A stretch of 64,000 nucleotides of DNA from an uncultured Verrucomicrobia subdivision 3 bacterium (GTDB lineage: Bacteria > Verrucomicrobiota > Verrucomicrobiia > Limisphaerales > UBA11358): contig CAINLR010000070.1 of assembly GCA_903850425.1 (NCBI GenBank), positions 1 through 64,000 on the forward strand, in the 5' to 3' direction. Below are positions 47,532 to 57,289 of the stretch, in pieces. How positions within the stretch are numbered: the first letter of the stretch is position 1; the number at the start of each line of letters is the position of its first letter. A program made the translations under genes and the position numbers. The notes under the pieces were generated by a model. The model did not search any database. It had not been told where the DNA came from and was given only the letters and a program-made list of their open reading frames with translations.

Positions 47532-49250
47532 CTATTTTAATAGCGCTTCAGCGTGTTTGCGTGCGGCCTCGCTCTGACCACCGAGCATCCGCGCCAGTTC
47601 GGTGACGCGCTCTTTTTTGCCAAGCAATTCTATCGTGGAAATCGTCCGGCCGTTCTTCACCAGCTTGGTCACGACATAGTGCGCGTCCGCCGGTGCCGCC
47701 ACCTGCGGCAGGTGCGTGATGCACAAAACCTGACGCTTGGCGGCGATCTGCTTCATCTTCTCGCCCACCGTGTTGGCGGTCTCGCCGCCGACGTTGGCGT
47801 CCACTTCGTCGAAAATCAAAACGGGAATTTCATCTTCGGCGGCCAGCACGGTTTTCAGGGCCAACATCACGCGCGCCATTTCACCGGACGAGGCGATGGC
47901 GCGCAGCGGCTTGGCCGGCTCGCCAAGGTTTGGTGCGAATTGGAATTCAATTTCATCGAGGCCGGTCCACTTAAATGTCGGAGACGACGTGAGGAGTCTC
48001 TGACTTTCTTTTGATTTGAGACTCGTCACCTCGTCTCCTACAAAATCAGTTTTGATCGCCACGTCAAATTTGCTTTGCTTGAATCCCAGATCAGCGAGCT
48101 GTTTGCCCACGGCCTTGGCGAGCGGCGGAATCACTCCCTTGCGCGCGGCGGTGAGCTTCTTGCCCGCACTCATAAGATCAGCATCCAGCTTTGCCAGGGC
48201 GGCATTGATCCGGGCGAGTTCGGCGTCGCGGCTTTCGAGCGCCTGCAACTTCTGCTGCGCGTCGTCGCCAAACACGACCACTTCGGCCAGGGTTGAGCCA
48301 TATTTGCGTTTGAGCGAATGGATGAGATTCAGTCGCTCCTCGACTTCCGCCAACCGCGCGGGGTCAACGTCCACCTTGTCGGCGTAACGCGAAAGTTCCG
48401 TCTGCAACTCGCGCATCGTCTCGGTGGCCTGCGCGTGGAGCTCGACCAGATTCGCCGCGCCCGCATCCACGCGCTGAAGTTCGGCGAGCCCGCGGCCGAT
48501 CACGCCGGACTGCGTGAGCAGCGAGTTTTCGTTCTCGCTCAAAGCGTCGAGCGCGGCCTGGCTCAACTGCAAGAGTTTTGCCGCATTGCTCGAACGGATA
48601 AATTCCGCCTCGACGGTTTGCTCTTCGTCCGGCTGCAAACGGGCGGTGGAAATCTCCTGGACTTGAAAGCGTAAAAGGTCGAGCTGCTGCGCGTAAGTTT
48701 TCTCATCCACGACCAGCGCGGCCTTTTCCTTTTCCAGGGTGCCGCGCCGCTGAACCAGTTCGCCGAAAGCCGCGCGTTCTTCTTCCAAGCCGCCGAAGGC
48801 ATCGAGAATGGCGAGCTGTTTCGCGGCGTGCAGCAGCGATTGATGATCATGCGGACCGTGCATGTCCACGAGCCATTCGCCAAGGCTGGCCAGCGTGGCG
48901 AGCGTGGTCGCGGAGCCGTTGATAAACTGACGATTCGTGCCGGCGGCGGAAAAGTTGCGCTTGAGCACCAACTGATGATCCTCGCAGGGCTCCAAGCCGT
49001 TGTCTTCGAGAAAATTTTTCAGCGGCGCACGCAGCTTCTTCACCTCGAATACCGCTTCGACGGAACAACTTTCTTCGCCGCTGCGAATGAGCGAACGGTC
49101 GGCGCGTTCGCCCAGCACGAGGTTCAAGGCCCCGATGATGATGGACTTGCCCGCGCCGGTTTCGCCGGTAATGACGTTGCAGCCGGGCTGGAGTTCCAGC
49201 GTCAGGTCGCTCACCAGAGCAAGGTTTTTGATGCGCAGCGTCGTTAACAT
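47532..49250 (-). CDS. recN: DNA repair protein RecN
   Basis: 572 residues of the SMC-like RecN family, acting on double-strand breaks. Walker A ITGETGAGKSIIIGAL is near the N-terminus; the ABC signature AIASSGEMARVMLALK and Walker B VLIFDEVDANVGG are near the C-terminus. The middle is a coiled coil. The ATG at 49250 (MLTTLRIKNLALV) gives the standard start. It is divergent from the PhnP-like gene with 61 nt between them. Confidence 0.95.
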   Translation of the reverse strand: MLTTLRIKNLALVSDLTLELQPGCNVITGETGAGKSIIIGALNLVLGERADRSLIRSGEESCSVEAVFEVKKLRAPLKNFLEDNGLEPCEDHQLVLKRNFSAAGTNRQFINGSATTLATLASLGEWLVDMHGPHDHQSLLHAAKQLAILDAFGGLEEERAAFGELVQRRGTLEKEKAALVVDEKTYAQQLDLLRFQVQEISTARLQPDEEQTVEAEFIRSSNAAKLLQLSQAALDALSENENSLLTQSGVIGRGLAELQRVDAGAANLVELHAQATETMRELQTELSRYADKVDVDPARLAEVEERLNLIHSLKRKYGSTLAEVVVFGDDAQQKLQALESRDAELARINAALAKLDADLMSAGKKLTAARKGVIPPLAKAVGKQLADLGFKQSKFDVAIKTDFVGDEVTSLKSKESQRLLTSSPTFKWTGLDEIEFQFAPNLGEPAKPLRAIASSGEMARVMLALKTVLAAEDEIPVLIFDEVDANVGGETANTVGEKMKQIAAKRQVLCITHLPQVAAPADAHYVVTKLVKNGRTISTIELLGKKERVTELARMLGGQSEAARKHAEALLK

Positions 49251-49311
49251 CGTTAGATTTCCTCCGCCCATTTGAGCGGTTTGTGCCGTTCGGCAAAAGA
49301 AAAATTTTACA

Positions 49312-50100
49312 ATGTCATTCCATTTTACCTTTCTCGGCACCGGCACCTCGCAAGGCGTGCCGCTCATCGGCGTGGATTATCCCCCGGAATTTCTGGCCAA
49401 TCCGAAGAATTGGCGCACGCGACCGGCAATTTACGTCGCGACCGACAAAGTCAAGCTGGTGGTGGACACGCCACCGGATTTCCGGATGCAATGCCTGCGG
49501 GAAAATCTCAAGTGGCTCGACGCGGTGCTGGTGACGCACGCCCACGCGGATCACATCCTGGGCATGGACGATTGCCGGCGGTTCTGCGATCTGCGCGGTG
49601 GCAAATCCCTGCCGATTTATGCGAGCGAAGAAACGATGGTGCATTTGCGCCGCGTGTTTGTTTACGCTTTTCATCAAGGCCCGTGGCCGCGCGGTTATTT
49701 TATTCCGGAAGAATGCATCCTGTCCGGACCGTTTGAAATCGGCGACCTGACAATCACGCCGCTGGAGCTGCCACATGGCCGCATGACCACCACGGGATTT
49801 TTATTCGAACAAGCCGGACGCAAGCGCCTCGCCTATCTGAGCGACTGCAAAGAAATTCCCGAACCCGCAATGGAAAAGGTTCGCGGGGTGGACATCGCCG
49901 TGATTGACGCGCTGCGCCACAAACCGCATCCCACGCATATGTGCCTCGATGAAGCGCTAACCGCCGCACGGCGCATCGGCGCCTGCGAAACTTACTTCAC
50001 GCACCTGACTCACGATTACGACCACGACAAGGCCCAGGCGGAACTGCCGCCCAGCGTGATGTTCGCGTGGGACGGGCTGAAAGTGAAGTGTGAAGCGTGA
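49312..50100 (+). CDS. PhnP-like metallo-beta-lactamase-fold phosphodiesterase
   Basis: 262 residues. The zinc-binding motif THAHADH, later histidines ([21 protein letters not shown]) and the N-terminal [19 protein letters not shown] identify the PhnP/MBL-fold hydrolase family. PhnP cleaves cyclic ribose phosphates; related proteins act on other phosphodiesters. No phosphonate-degradation genes are nearby, so the substrate is open. Confidence 0.88.
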   Translation: MSFHFTFLGTGTSQGVPLIGVDYPPEFLANPKNWRTRPAIYVATDKVKLVVDTPPDFRMQCLRENLKWLDAVLVTHAHADHILGMDDCRRFCDLRGGKSLPIYASEETMVHLRRVFVYAFHQGPWPRGYFIPEECILSGPFEIGDLTITPLELPHGRMTTTGFLFEQAGRKRLAYLSDCKEIPEPAMEKVRGVDIAVIDALRHKPHPTHMCLDEALTAARRIGACETYFTHLTHDYDHDKAQAELPPSVMFAWDGLKVKCEA

Positions 50101-50153
50101 ACCGACTTTGAAGCGATTACTGACGACAAGACAATGACGTCCGTTCGTGCATA

Positions 50154-51335
50154 ATGAAGTTTCCCATGAAACGCATTTATCTGAAATTTCTATTGATGGC
50201 GGCGCTCCTGCCGTTTCCCCACGCGTTAGCGCAAGCGGCGACCGACGACACCTTCACCCCGGCGAACCCGCCGGAGATGAAGCCCATGGCGAACCATGAC
50301 ACGCCAGCCTACCGCACGCTGGCGTGGTTCCAGCGCGGCGCCAATCTTGGTGATTACCTCGAAGCAAACCGCCGTTGGCGGCAGCTCGAGGTGTCCGCCG
50401 ACGAGTTCGTGCAAATGAAAAAGGAAGGGTTTGATCATGTGCGCGTGCCGATTGGCTGGCATCAATACGCCGGGCCGGGACCGGAGTTCACCTTGGAGCC
50501 GGAGATTTTTGCGAAGGTAGATTTCGTCGTGACCAACGCGCTCAAAAACAATCTGGCGGTGATGATCAACCTCCACCACTTCAACGCGCTCGACCAGAAT
50601 CCCACCCATGCGACCGCTGAGTTTTTGAAAGTCTGGCAGCAAATTGCCACGCATTACCAAGCGTTTCCACCGCAACTGATCTTCGAGTTGGACAACGAGC
50701 CGCATGACCAGGCGACGACGGCGTTGATGAATCCCATTTACGCACAGACCATCAAGGAAATTCGCCAAACGAATCCGCAGCGGACCCTCGTGGTAGAGCC
50801 GGGCGGCTGGGGTGGCATCGGCGGGTTGAAAGACTTGGTGTTGCCGCCGGACGACAACGTGATCGTCTCGGTGCATTGCTACGATCCATTTAATTTCACA
50901 CATCAGGGCGCGACCTGGACGAGCGGGCAAACGCCGGTGACGGGCATCGTCTTTCCCGGCCCGCCGGCGCAGCCGCTCGTGCCCGACCCGAAATTGCAAC
51001 TGAAGGACTACCAGTTGAGTTGGATCGAAAAATACAACACGCTGCCGGCGGACAAAAACCCGAGCAGCCCGCTGGCCTTCACTGGCAAATTTAAGTATCT
51101 CCGCGCCTGGTCGGATTATTACGGTCGCCCGATTCATCTGGGCGAATTTGGGGCCTACACCAAAGCCGATGGGCAATCGCGCGCGAATTTTTATGCCACC
51201 TTCCGGCAGGCGGTGGAAGCGGAGAAACTCGGCTGGTGCATTTGGGACTGGAGTGGCGGCTTCCGTTACTGGGATAAGCAGAATAACGCCCCGATGCCCG
51301 GAATGCGCGCCGCGCTTTTTGGCAAAACGAAATGA
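50154..51335 (+). CDS. Secreted GH5-type glycoside hydrolase
   Basis: 393 residues with a signal peptide (FLLMAALLPFPHALAQA). It has the GH5 (clan A) pattern: NLGDYLEANRRW, HVRVPIGWHQYAG, the acid/base glutamate in LIFELDNEPHD, and the nucleophile in IHLGEFGAY, about 140 residues apart. It should cleave beta-1,4-glucan or mannan-type polymers outside the cell. The start could be 50154 or 50166. The following TIGR03790 gene is adjacent or overlapping. Confidence 0.9.
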   Translation: MKFPMKRIYLKFLLMAALLPFPHALAQAATDDTFTPANPPEMKPMANHDTPAYRTLAWFQRGANLGDYLEANRRWRQLEVSADEFVQMKKEGFDHVRVPIGWHQYAGPGPEFTLEPEIFAKVDFVVTNALKNNLAVMINLHHFNALDQNPTHATAEFLKVWQQIATHYQAFPPQLIFELDNEPHDQATTALMNPIYAQTIKEIRQTNPQRTLVVEPGGWGGIGGLKDLVLPPDDNVIVSVHCYDPFNFTHQGATWTSGQTPVTGIVFPGPPAQPLVPDPKLQLKDYQLSWIEKYNTLPADKNPSSPLAFTGKFKYLRAWSDYYGRPIHLGEFGAYTKADGQSRANFYATFRQAVEAEKLGWCIWDWSGGFRYWDKQNNAPMPGMRAALFGKTK

Positions 51336-51370
51336 ACCTCCGGCGCCGCCAGCAGTCAAATCTCCCACTG

Positions 51371-52978
51371 ATGAAGTGTATTAGACTCGCGATTTTATCG
51401 CTGCTGCTGGCCCCCTTGGCGGCCGGTGCGGGTGGCGACGAAGTGGTCGTCATTTACAACTCCCGCGTGCCGGAATCCAAAGCCATCGCCGAACATTACG
51501 CCGCCGCGCGGGCGGTGCCGGCAAAACAGATTTTCAGCTTCGCCCTCACCACCAACGAAGTCATCACGCGGGCGGACTTCACCGATTTTTTGCAGCAGCC
51601 GCTGGCCGACCAGTTGGAAAAATCGGGCTTGTGGAAATTTGGCCAGGCTCCGATTCCGGCCACCAGCAACCAGCCCGCGCACTCTGAATACCGCGTGGTG
51701 GCGTCGAAAATTCGCTACGCCGTTTTGTGCTGGGGCATGCCGCTGAAAATTGCCCCGAGCTCCAAAATAGAAGAGCTGGCCCACAAAATCACCCGCACTG
51801 AATTGCTCCGCAACGAGGCGGCGGTGGATTCGGAACTCGCGTGGCTGCCGCTGCTCAAAATGGACACATCCTTGACCGGACCGCTCCCGAATTTATTTTA
51901 CGGCACCACCAATCGCGCCTTGCTGTCACCGCTCAACGGCCTGCTGCTCGTGACCCGGCTCGACGGCCCCACGCCGGAAATCGCCAATCAACTCGTGGAT
52001 AAAGCGCTGGCCGCCGAGCGGGATGGATTTTGGGGGCGGGCGTATTTCGACGCGCGCGGTCTGCAAACCAACGATGCGTATTTTCTGGGTGACCAGTGGA
52101 TTTTGACCGGTGCCGAGATCTGCCGGCAGCTGGGCTTTGATTGTGAAACGGACACGAACGGCGAAACGTGGCGCGCATCGGCGCCGATGAGTCAGATCGC
52201 CATTTACTGCGGCTGGTATACTGGCGATGCCGACGGACCGTTTGCCGCGCCAAAGGTCGAGTTCATGCCCGGAGCCTTCGCGTATCATCTGCATTCCTTC
52301 AGCGCCGACACGCTGCGCAGCACCACGCGCAACTGGTGCGGCCCGTTGCTCGCCAAAGGCGCGACCTGCACGCTGGGCTGTGTGTATGAGCCGTATCTGC
52401 AATTCACGCCCAACCTTGCCTTTTTTCTCCAGATGCTGGGCAGCGGCTACACGTTTGGCGAGGCCGCTTGGGCCTCCGAAAACGCCTTGTCCTGGCAGAT
52501 CACCGTCATCGGCGATCCCTTGTATCAGCCCTTCAAAAAGCCGTTGCCGGAACGCCACGCCCAACTGGCGCGCGAGCATAATCCGCTCCTCGAATGGTCG
52601 TTCGACCGCCTCGTGAACCTCGACCTCGCCCATGGCGTCCGGGCACCGCCACTCGCGAAATTTCTTGAAGCGGTTCCCGCCACGGCGCAGAGCGCGGTGC
52701 TCACGGAAAAACTCGCCAGCCTCTATGCGGCGCAAGGCAAGCCGTCTTCGGCCATCAACGCTTTCCAAACGGCACTGAAATTAAACCCATCGCCGCAGCA
52801 GCGCCTCCGCATTCGCCGCCACCTGGCGGAAGAACTGCTCGCGCAAAACCGCGCGGCGGACGCGGCGGAAAACTGGCGGCAACTCATCGCCGAAGCCCCG
52901 GATTATGCCGACCTACCGAACGTCCGCAAACAGCTGAACGAACTGGAACAAAAATTCGCCGCTGAAAAAGCTAAATGA
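51371..52978 (+). CDS. TIGR03790 family exported protein
   Basis: 535 residues. A signal peptide (LAILSLLLAPLAAGAGG) is followed by VVVIYNSRVPESKAIAEHYA, the hallmark of the TIGR03790 family, known mostly from Verrucomicrobia, Planctomycetes and some Proteobacteria; its function is unknown. The C-terminal ~110 residues look like TPR helices (AVLTEKLASLYAAQGKPSSA, LAEELLAQNRAADAAENWRQ). The ATG at 51371 gives the cleaner signal peptide; 51332 overlaps the GH5 stop by 4 nt and is possible. Confidence 0.8.
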   Translation: MKCIRLAILSLLLAPLAAGAGGDEVVVIYNSRVPESKAIAEHYAAARAVPAKQIFSFALTTNEVITRADFTDFLQQPLADQLEKSGLWKFGQAPIPATSNQPAHSEYRVVASKIRYAVLCWGMPLKIAPSSKIEELAHKITRTELLRNEAAVDSELAWLPLLKMDTSLTGPLPNLFYGTTNRALLSPLNGLLLVTRLDGPTPEIANQLVDKALAAERDGFWGRAYFDARGLQTNDAYFLGDQWILTGAEICRQLGFDCETDTNGETWRASAPMSQIAIYCGWYTGDADGPFAAPKVEFMPGAFAYHLHSFSADTLRSTTRNWCGPLLAKGATCTLGCVYEPYLQFTPNLAFFLQMLGSGYTFGEAAWASENALSWQITVIGDPLYQPFKKPLPERHAQLAREHNPLLEWSFDRLVNLDLAHGVRAPPLAKFLEAVPATAQSAVLTEKLASLYAAQGKPSSAINAFQTALKLNPSPQQRLRIRRHLAEELLAQNRAADAAENWRQLIAEAPDYADLPNVRKQLNELEQKFAAEKAK

Positions 52979-53081
52979 CCAAACCCAAATGGAATTGACC
53001 GCCCGGAGCCCAACGGCAAGCGGAGTGTTTTCTGTGTGCTTCCGGTGTTTCAATCAACTGCATTTTTCAGTTTGAAATGAC

Positions 53082-53888
53082 ATGACTCCCTTCTTCGACA
53101 CTCACGCGCACCTGGACTATCCCGACTACGCCCCGGATTTTCCGGCGGTCATTGACCGCGCGCAAGCGGCGGGCATCACCAGAATTATCGCCATCGGCAC
53201 CACGCTCACCAGCAGCGAACGCGCCATTCAGCTAGCCGAAATGTATCCGGGTATCTACGCCGTCGTCGGCTGGCATCCCACGGACGCGTTGACCGCCCCG
53301 GACGACCTCCGCCCGGCCCTCCGCCAACTGGGGCGCCATCCGAAAGTCGTCGCGATTGGGGAGACCGGACTGGATTATTTTCGTCCCCCCAGTGCCGCCG
53401 GTGGTTCGTCGCAGGACGATGTGCGCTACAAAAACAGGCAAGCGGAAATTTTCCAGCAGCAACTCGAAGTCGCCGCCGAGCTGGGACTGAACTGCGTCAT
53501 CCATCAGCGCGCCTCGTTTGACGACACGCTGGCACAGCTCAAGCCGTTCGCCGGTCGGGCGCGCGGCGTCTTTCATTGCTTCGGTGAATCCATTGCCCGG
53601 CTGGAGCAGGTGCTGGCCATCGGTTCGCTCGTCAGCTTCACCGGCATTGTGACTTTCAAAAATTCCCAGAATGTCCGCGACGCCGTCGCCGCCGCGCCCC
53701 TCGGCCAGTTCATGTTGGAAACGGACTGCCCGTATCTCGCGCCCGTGCCATATCGCGGCAAGCGCTGTGAACCGGCATTCGTGAAGGAGATTTCGGAGAC
53801 CGTCGCGGCGGTGAAAGAGTGTTCGCTGGAAGCATTGAGTGCGGCCACCTGTCAGACGGCGCAGGCATTTTTTAGGAAACTGCAATAA
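53082..53888 (+). CDS. tatD: TatD-family metal-dependent hydrolase/DNase
   Basis: 268 residues of the TatD family (TIM-barrel, DNase and general quality-control enzyme). The first metal motif FFDTHAHLDYPDY is at the N-terminus. Also present are VVGWHPTDAL, VAIGETGLDYFR, the histidine site CVIHQRASFDDTL, RGVFHCFGES, and the last metal aspartate in LETDCPYLAP. A short insert after the DYFR block is slightly longer than in E. coli TatD. Confidence 0.93.
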   Translation: MTPFFDTHAHLDYPDYAPDFPAVIDRAQAAGITRIIAIGTTLTSSERAIQLAEMYPGIYAVVGWHPTDALTAPDDLRPALRQLGRHPKVVAIGETGLDYFRPPSAAGGSSQDDVRYKNRQAEIFQQQLEVAAELGLNCVIHQRASFDDTLAQLKPFAGRARGVFHCFGESIARLEQVLAIGSLVSFTGIVTFKNSQNVRDAVAAAPLGQFMLETDCPYLAPVPYRGKRCEPAFVKEISETVAAVKECSLEALSAATCQTAQAFFRKLQ

Positions 53889-54155
53889 GCCTCAAAATCA
53901 TCCAGCCTGTCCTGTTAATAAGGGAGGATTTTCCGCCTGCATGGCGCTGGCTCTCTGGTGTGAACCAGGGGTGATTGGTTTGGCCCAAAATTACGTTGCC
54001 GATTCCAGTCAATTGCTTAAGGTTTCACAGCGGCGTTGCGCCCGCCTGCCTTAAAAACATCCCGCGCAGCCGGGCGGCAGGTGATGGCACCACACTGGCA
54101 TCAAAGCTGCATATCAATTCATGATTGCAGACCGGACGTTGTCCAATTAAAGCAA

Positions 54156-54557
54156 ATGAAAAAAAACTTATTCCTCACTTTCGCCGCGGTGCCGCTGATG
54201 TTCACTTCGTGTGCCACGCCGCCGCCGCCGCCGCCGCAGGCGTTTCACAATGTTGACCGCAGCGCGCTGGTCATTGCGTCGCTGGACGACAAAAACTGCC
54301 GACTGCTCCAGCCGACGGCGGCGGACAAGTTGGAAAACAACCAAGCGCTGGATCAAGTCAAAAAACTGCCGCAGCATCAAACCGCGGTGGTCATCCTGGA
54401 AAATTTCAACGAACAAATCGTTGGGAATGAATTTCGCGACCGCAGCACCCCCCTGTTCATGGGTTTGCGGACCATCGGTTACGAACACATCGTTTTTCTC
54501 CAGGGCAAAGGCGTCAATGATCCCGAAGGTTTGACGCTGATCGCCAAATACGACTGA
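54156..54557 (+). CDS. Small lipoprotein of unknown function
   Basis: 133 residues. An N-terminal signal sequence ends in LMFTSC, a lipobox-like site, then a run of six prolines. The mature domain (ALVIASLDDKNCRLL, QTAVVILENFNEQIVGN, YEHIVFLQGKG) is alpha/beta-like, but no family is recognised. A strong terminator follows, so it is probably transcribed alone. The preceding 267 nt hold no gene. Confidence 0.65.
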   Translation: MKKNLFLTFAAVPLMFTSCATPPPPPPQAFHNVDRSALVIASLDDKNCRLLQPTAADKLENNQALDQVKKLPQHQTAVVILENFNEQIVGNEFRDRSTPLFMGLRTIGYEHIVFLQGKGVNDPEGLTLIAKYD

Positions 54558-54579
54558 TCCTTTGGTTTGGTTGGGTTCT

Positions 54580-54621
54580 CGGCCTGCCGGTTTTATTTTT
54601 TGTTCCGGCAGGCCGTTTTCT
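54580..54621 (+). terminator. Rho-independent terminator (plus strand)
   Basis: An 11-bp perfect stem, CGGCCTGCCGG at 54580-54590 and CCGGCAGGCCG at 54605-54615, with a 14-nt T-rich loop, followed by TTTTCTTTT. It ends the lipoprotein gene. Confidence 0.85.
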
Positions 54622-54664
54622 TTTCCATTGCCGCCGCTTCATATCAGCCTATCTTCGCGACGTA

Positions 54665-55477
54665 ATGGCGGGGCAAACAAAAACAATTCAGGCCGATGAA
54701 AAGCTCGCGGCATCTCCTGCCGCAACGCTCCAAATCCGCGTTCACGGCGAGGCTTCGCTGCCGACCTTGGTGTATCTCCCTGGTTTGCACGGTGACTGGA
54801 CGCTCATCGCTGGTTTTCGCGCGCAGCTCGCGGGCAAATTGCGGTTTGTCGAGTTCATTTATCCGCGCACCCTGACTTGGTCGCTCGACGAATATGCGGC
54901 GGACATCGAAACCGCTTTAGCGCAACACAACATCACCGCTGGCTGGCTGCTCGGCGAATCCTACGGGTCGCAAATCGCTTGGACTCTGCTGGCGCGCAAG
55001 CAATTTGAGGCGCAAGGCATCATTCTTGCCGGCGGCTTTGTCAAACATCCCTTGCCCTGGGGCGTGCGGCTGATGAAAGCAGCTATTGGAAGGATTCCTT
55101 TCAAGCTGCTGGTCTGGGGCCTTGCCCGTTTCGCGTGGGTTATTCGGCTTCGCTACCGCCATTCGCCGGAAACAAAGGCCAGCCTGGCTGAATTCACGGC
55201 TCGTCGGACGGAGCTGGATCGCCAAGCGATGCGGCATCGACTTAACCAGATTGCCCAATTTGATCCGCGCGAAATTGCCCGCAACACCAGCCTTCCCGTC
55301 TATTATGTCAGCGGCTGGCTTGACCCGCTGGTGCCGTGGCCTCTGGTGCGATCTTGGCTCAGGAAGAATTGTCCAAGATTGCGAGGCGACAAAATCATCG
55401 CCACCGCCGATCACGTTGTGCTTGGCACCGCGCCGGCCACAGCCGCTCGTCAGATCCTGTTCTGGATGCAGCGGTGA
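54665..55477 (+). CDS. Alpha/beta-hydrolase
   Basis: 270 residues. The nucleophile elbow GESYGS, the acid in GWLDPLVPW and the histidine in ATADHVVLG make a complete triad. The oxyanion region VYLPGLHGDW is near the N-terminus. No substrate can be named. The open frame of the next gene overlaps its 3' end, but the real mlaE start lies 281 nt later. Confidence 0.85.
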   Translation: MAGQTKTIQADEKLAASPAATLQIRVHGEASLPTLVYLPGLHGDWTLIAGFRAQLAGKLRFVEFIYPRTLTWSLDEYAADIETALAQHNITAGWLLGESYGSQIAWTLLARKQFEAQGIILAGGFVKHPLPWGVRLMKAAIGRIPFKLLVWGLARFAWVIRLRYRHSPETKASLAEFTARRTELDRQAMRHRLNQIAQFDPREIARNTSLPVYYVSGWLDPLVPWPLVRSWLRKNCPRLRGDKIIATADHVVLGTAPATAARQILFWMQR

Positions 55478-55758
55478 AGAAAGTGCGGTTACCGCCGGGC
55501 GCCAGGCGCGCGAGCGATCCGCTGGCCGAGCCCAAAACCGCAACGGAATTGAAACGCCGTGGCCAGCTCGCCCGCAGCACTGAAAAAGTGGGCTTCTCCC
55601 ATCCGGAAAAATTCCTTCGCCGATCGTCTAATTTAAATCAGGCGAATAAACAGCCAGGCTGCCCAAGCCGTCTTAACCACGTTGCATTTCGGAAAGGACC
55701 TCAAGCAGCAAACCGCGCGCTGGCAAATCAGAAGCTCGTTTGCTACGCTCCGCCAGCA

Positions 55759-56541
55759 ATGAAATCTCTCGCGGATACATGGGTCGGCAGTTGGCTCGTC
55801 GGGCTGGGCCGCATCGCGGCGCTGGCGCGGGAGGCCACCGTTTCGCTGCTCACGCTCAAGGTGACGTGGCGCGATCTGCTCTATCAGATTTATTTCATCG
55901 GCATCAAATCGCAATCGGTCGTCATCATCACCGGCGCGTTCACCGGCATGGTGCTGGGCGCGCAGACGTATTTCCAATTTCACAAAGTCAAAATGGACAC
56001 GGCCACGCTCGCGGTGGTCGGGGTTTCCATGTGCAGCGAGCTTGGGCCGGTGCTGACGGCGCTGATGGTGGCGGGACGCGTGGGCGCGGCCATCGCGGCG
56101 GAAATCGGCACAATGCGCGTCACGGAACAGATTGACGCGCTGCGGACTTTGGCGACCCATCCGGTGGATTATCTGGTGGTGCCGCGCCTGCTGGCCTCGA
56201 CCATCGCCCTGCCCTTGCTGACGATTGAATCCATCACCATCGGCATTGGCGCCAGCTATCTGGTGGGCGTGTATCTGCTGGGCATTGATCCGGTGTATTC
56301 GTGGTGTAACATGCTGAAATATACGGGCAACATTGACTTGGTCTTCGGCCTGATCAAGGCGCTTGTGTATGGCGGCATCATCGCGCTGATCGGTTGTTAC
56401 AAGGGCATGACCTGCGGCGTGGGCGCACAGGGCGTGGGCCGCGCCACGACGGAGGCGGTGGTCTTTTCTTCCATCACGATTCTGATCACGAACTTCTTCC
56501 TGACGCTGGTCTTGCAGCGGGTGGCGGTGATGACGTTATGA
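55759..56541 (+). CDS. mlaE: MlaE-type lipid ABC transporter permease
   Basis: 260 residues with six predicted membrane segments. The MlaE patterns AFTGMVLGAQTYFQF, CSELGPVLTALMVAGRVGAA and AEIGTMRVTEQIDALRTLAT (the coupling region) are present. It moves phospholipids between the membranes together with the ATPase and MCE protein that follow. The ATG at 55759 fits the family; the frame stays open far upstream without homology. It overlaps the ATPase gene by ATGA. Confidence 0.92.
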   Translation: MKSLADTWVGSWLVGLGRIAALAREATVSLLTLKVTWRDLLYQIYFIGIKSQSVVIITGAFTGMVLGAQTYFQFHKVKMDTATLAVVGVSMCSELGPVLTALMVAGRVGAAIAAEIGTMRVTEQIDALRTLATHPVDYLVVPRLLASTIALPLLTIESITIGIGASYLVGVYLLGIDPVYSWCNMLKYTGNIDLVFGLIKALVYGGIIALIGCYKGMTCGVGAQGVGRATTEAVVFSSITILITNFFLTLVLQRVAVMTL

Positions 56542-57284
56542 TCGAAGCCCGCCAACTCACCAAATCCTTCGGCCCGCAGAAAATCCTCGACGGCGTGGAT
56601 CTGCGCATCGAGAGCGGCGAGTCGGTGGCGATCATCGGGCGCAGCGGCGGCGGCAAGAGCGTCCTGCTGAAACATCTCATCGCCCTCCTGCAACCAGATT
56701 CCGGCGACGTGCTGATTGACGGCGAAAGCATCGTGCGGATGGACGAGCGGCAACTGCTCCGCATCCGCGAAAAGTTCGGCATGGTCTTTCAGGGCGCGGC
56801 ATTGTTTGATTCGATGACGGTGGCGGAGAACGTGGCGTTTCCGCTGGTGCGCAAAAAGAAAAAACACACCGCCGCCGAAATTGAAAAGCGCGTGGCGCGG
56901 GCGCTGGAGGTGGTGGACTTGTCGGGCGTCCAGAAAAAAAATCCGGCGGAACTCTCCGGCGGCATGCGCAAGCGGGTCGGCCTGGCGCGGGCGATTGTTT
57001 ACGAACCGCAAATTCTGCTTTACGATGAGCCGACCACCGGGCTGGACCCGATCGTGTCGGACAGCATTGACCAACTGATCATCCGCGTGCGCGACCAATT
57101 CAAGGTCACCTCGGTGGTGGTGACGCACGACATGCGGAGCGCCCGGCGGGTGGGCAACCGGGTGATGCTGTTGCACGAAAAACGGATCTACGCCCACGGC
57201 ACGCCCGACGACATTTTCACGTCGCACGACCCGGTGGTGCGCCAGTTCATTGACGGCGTGGCGGACGCCAAAGAAACCCTTTAA
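56538..57284 (+). CDS. mlaF: MlaF-type ABC transporter ATPase
   Basis: 248 residues. Walker A GRSGGGKS, signature LSGGMRKRVGLARAI, Walker B ILLYDEPTTGLDP and the switch histidine VVVTHDMRSARR are all intact. MlaF drives lipid transport by the MlaE permease. The MCE protein gene begins 5 nt after its stop. Confidence 0.93.
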   Translation: MIEARQLTKSFGPQKILDGVDLRIESGESVAIIGRSGGGKSVLLKHLIALLQPDSGDVLIDGESIVRMDERQLLRIREKFGMVFQGAALFDSMTVAENVAFPLVRKKKKHTAAEIEKRVARALEVVDLSGVQKKNPAELSGGMRKRVGLARAIVYEPQILLYDEPTTGLDPIVSDSIDQLIIRVRDQFKVTSVVVTHDMRSARRVGNRVMLLHEKRIYAHGTPDDIFTSHDPVVRQFIDGVADAKETL

Positions 57285-57289
57285 TCGTC

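Noticed and set aside
55474-55758. N-terminal extension of mlaE or a small Arg-rich gene starting GTG at 55474
   Set aside because: The frame is open but the extension matches nothing and MlaE proteins begin near 55759; coding status is not supportable.
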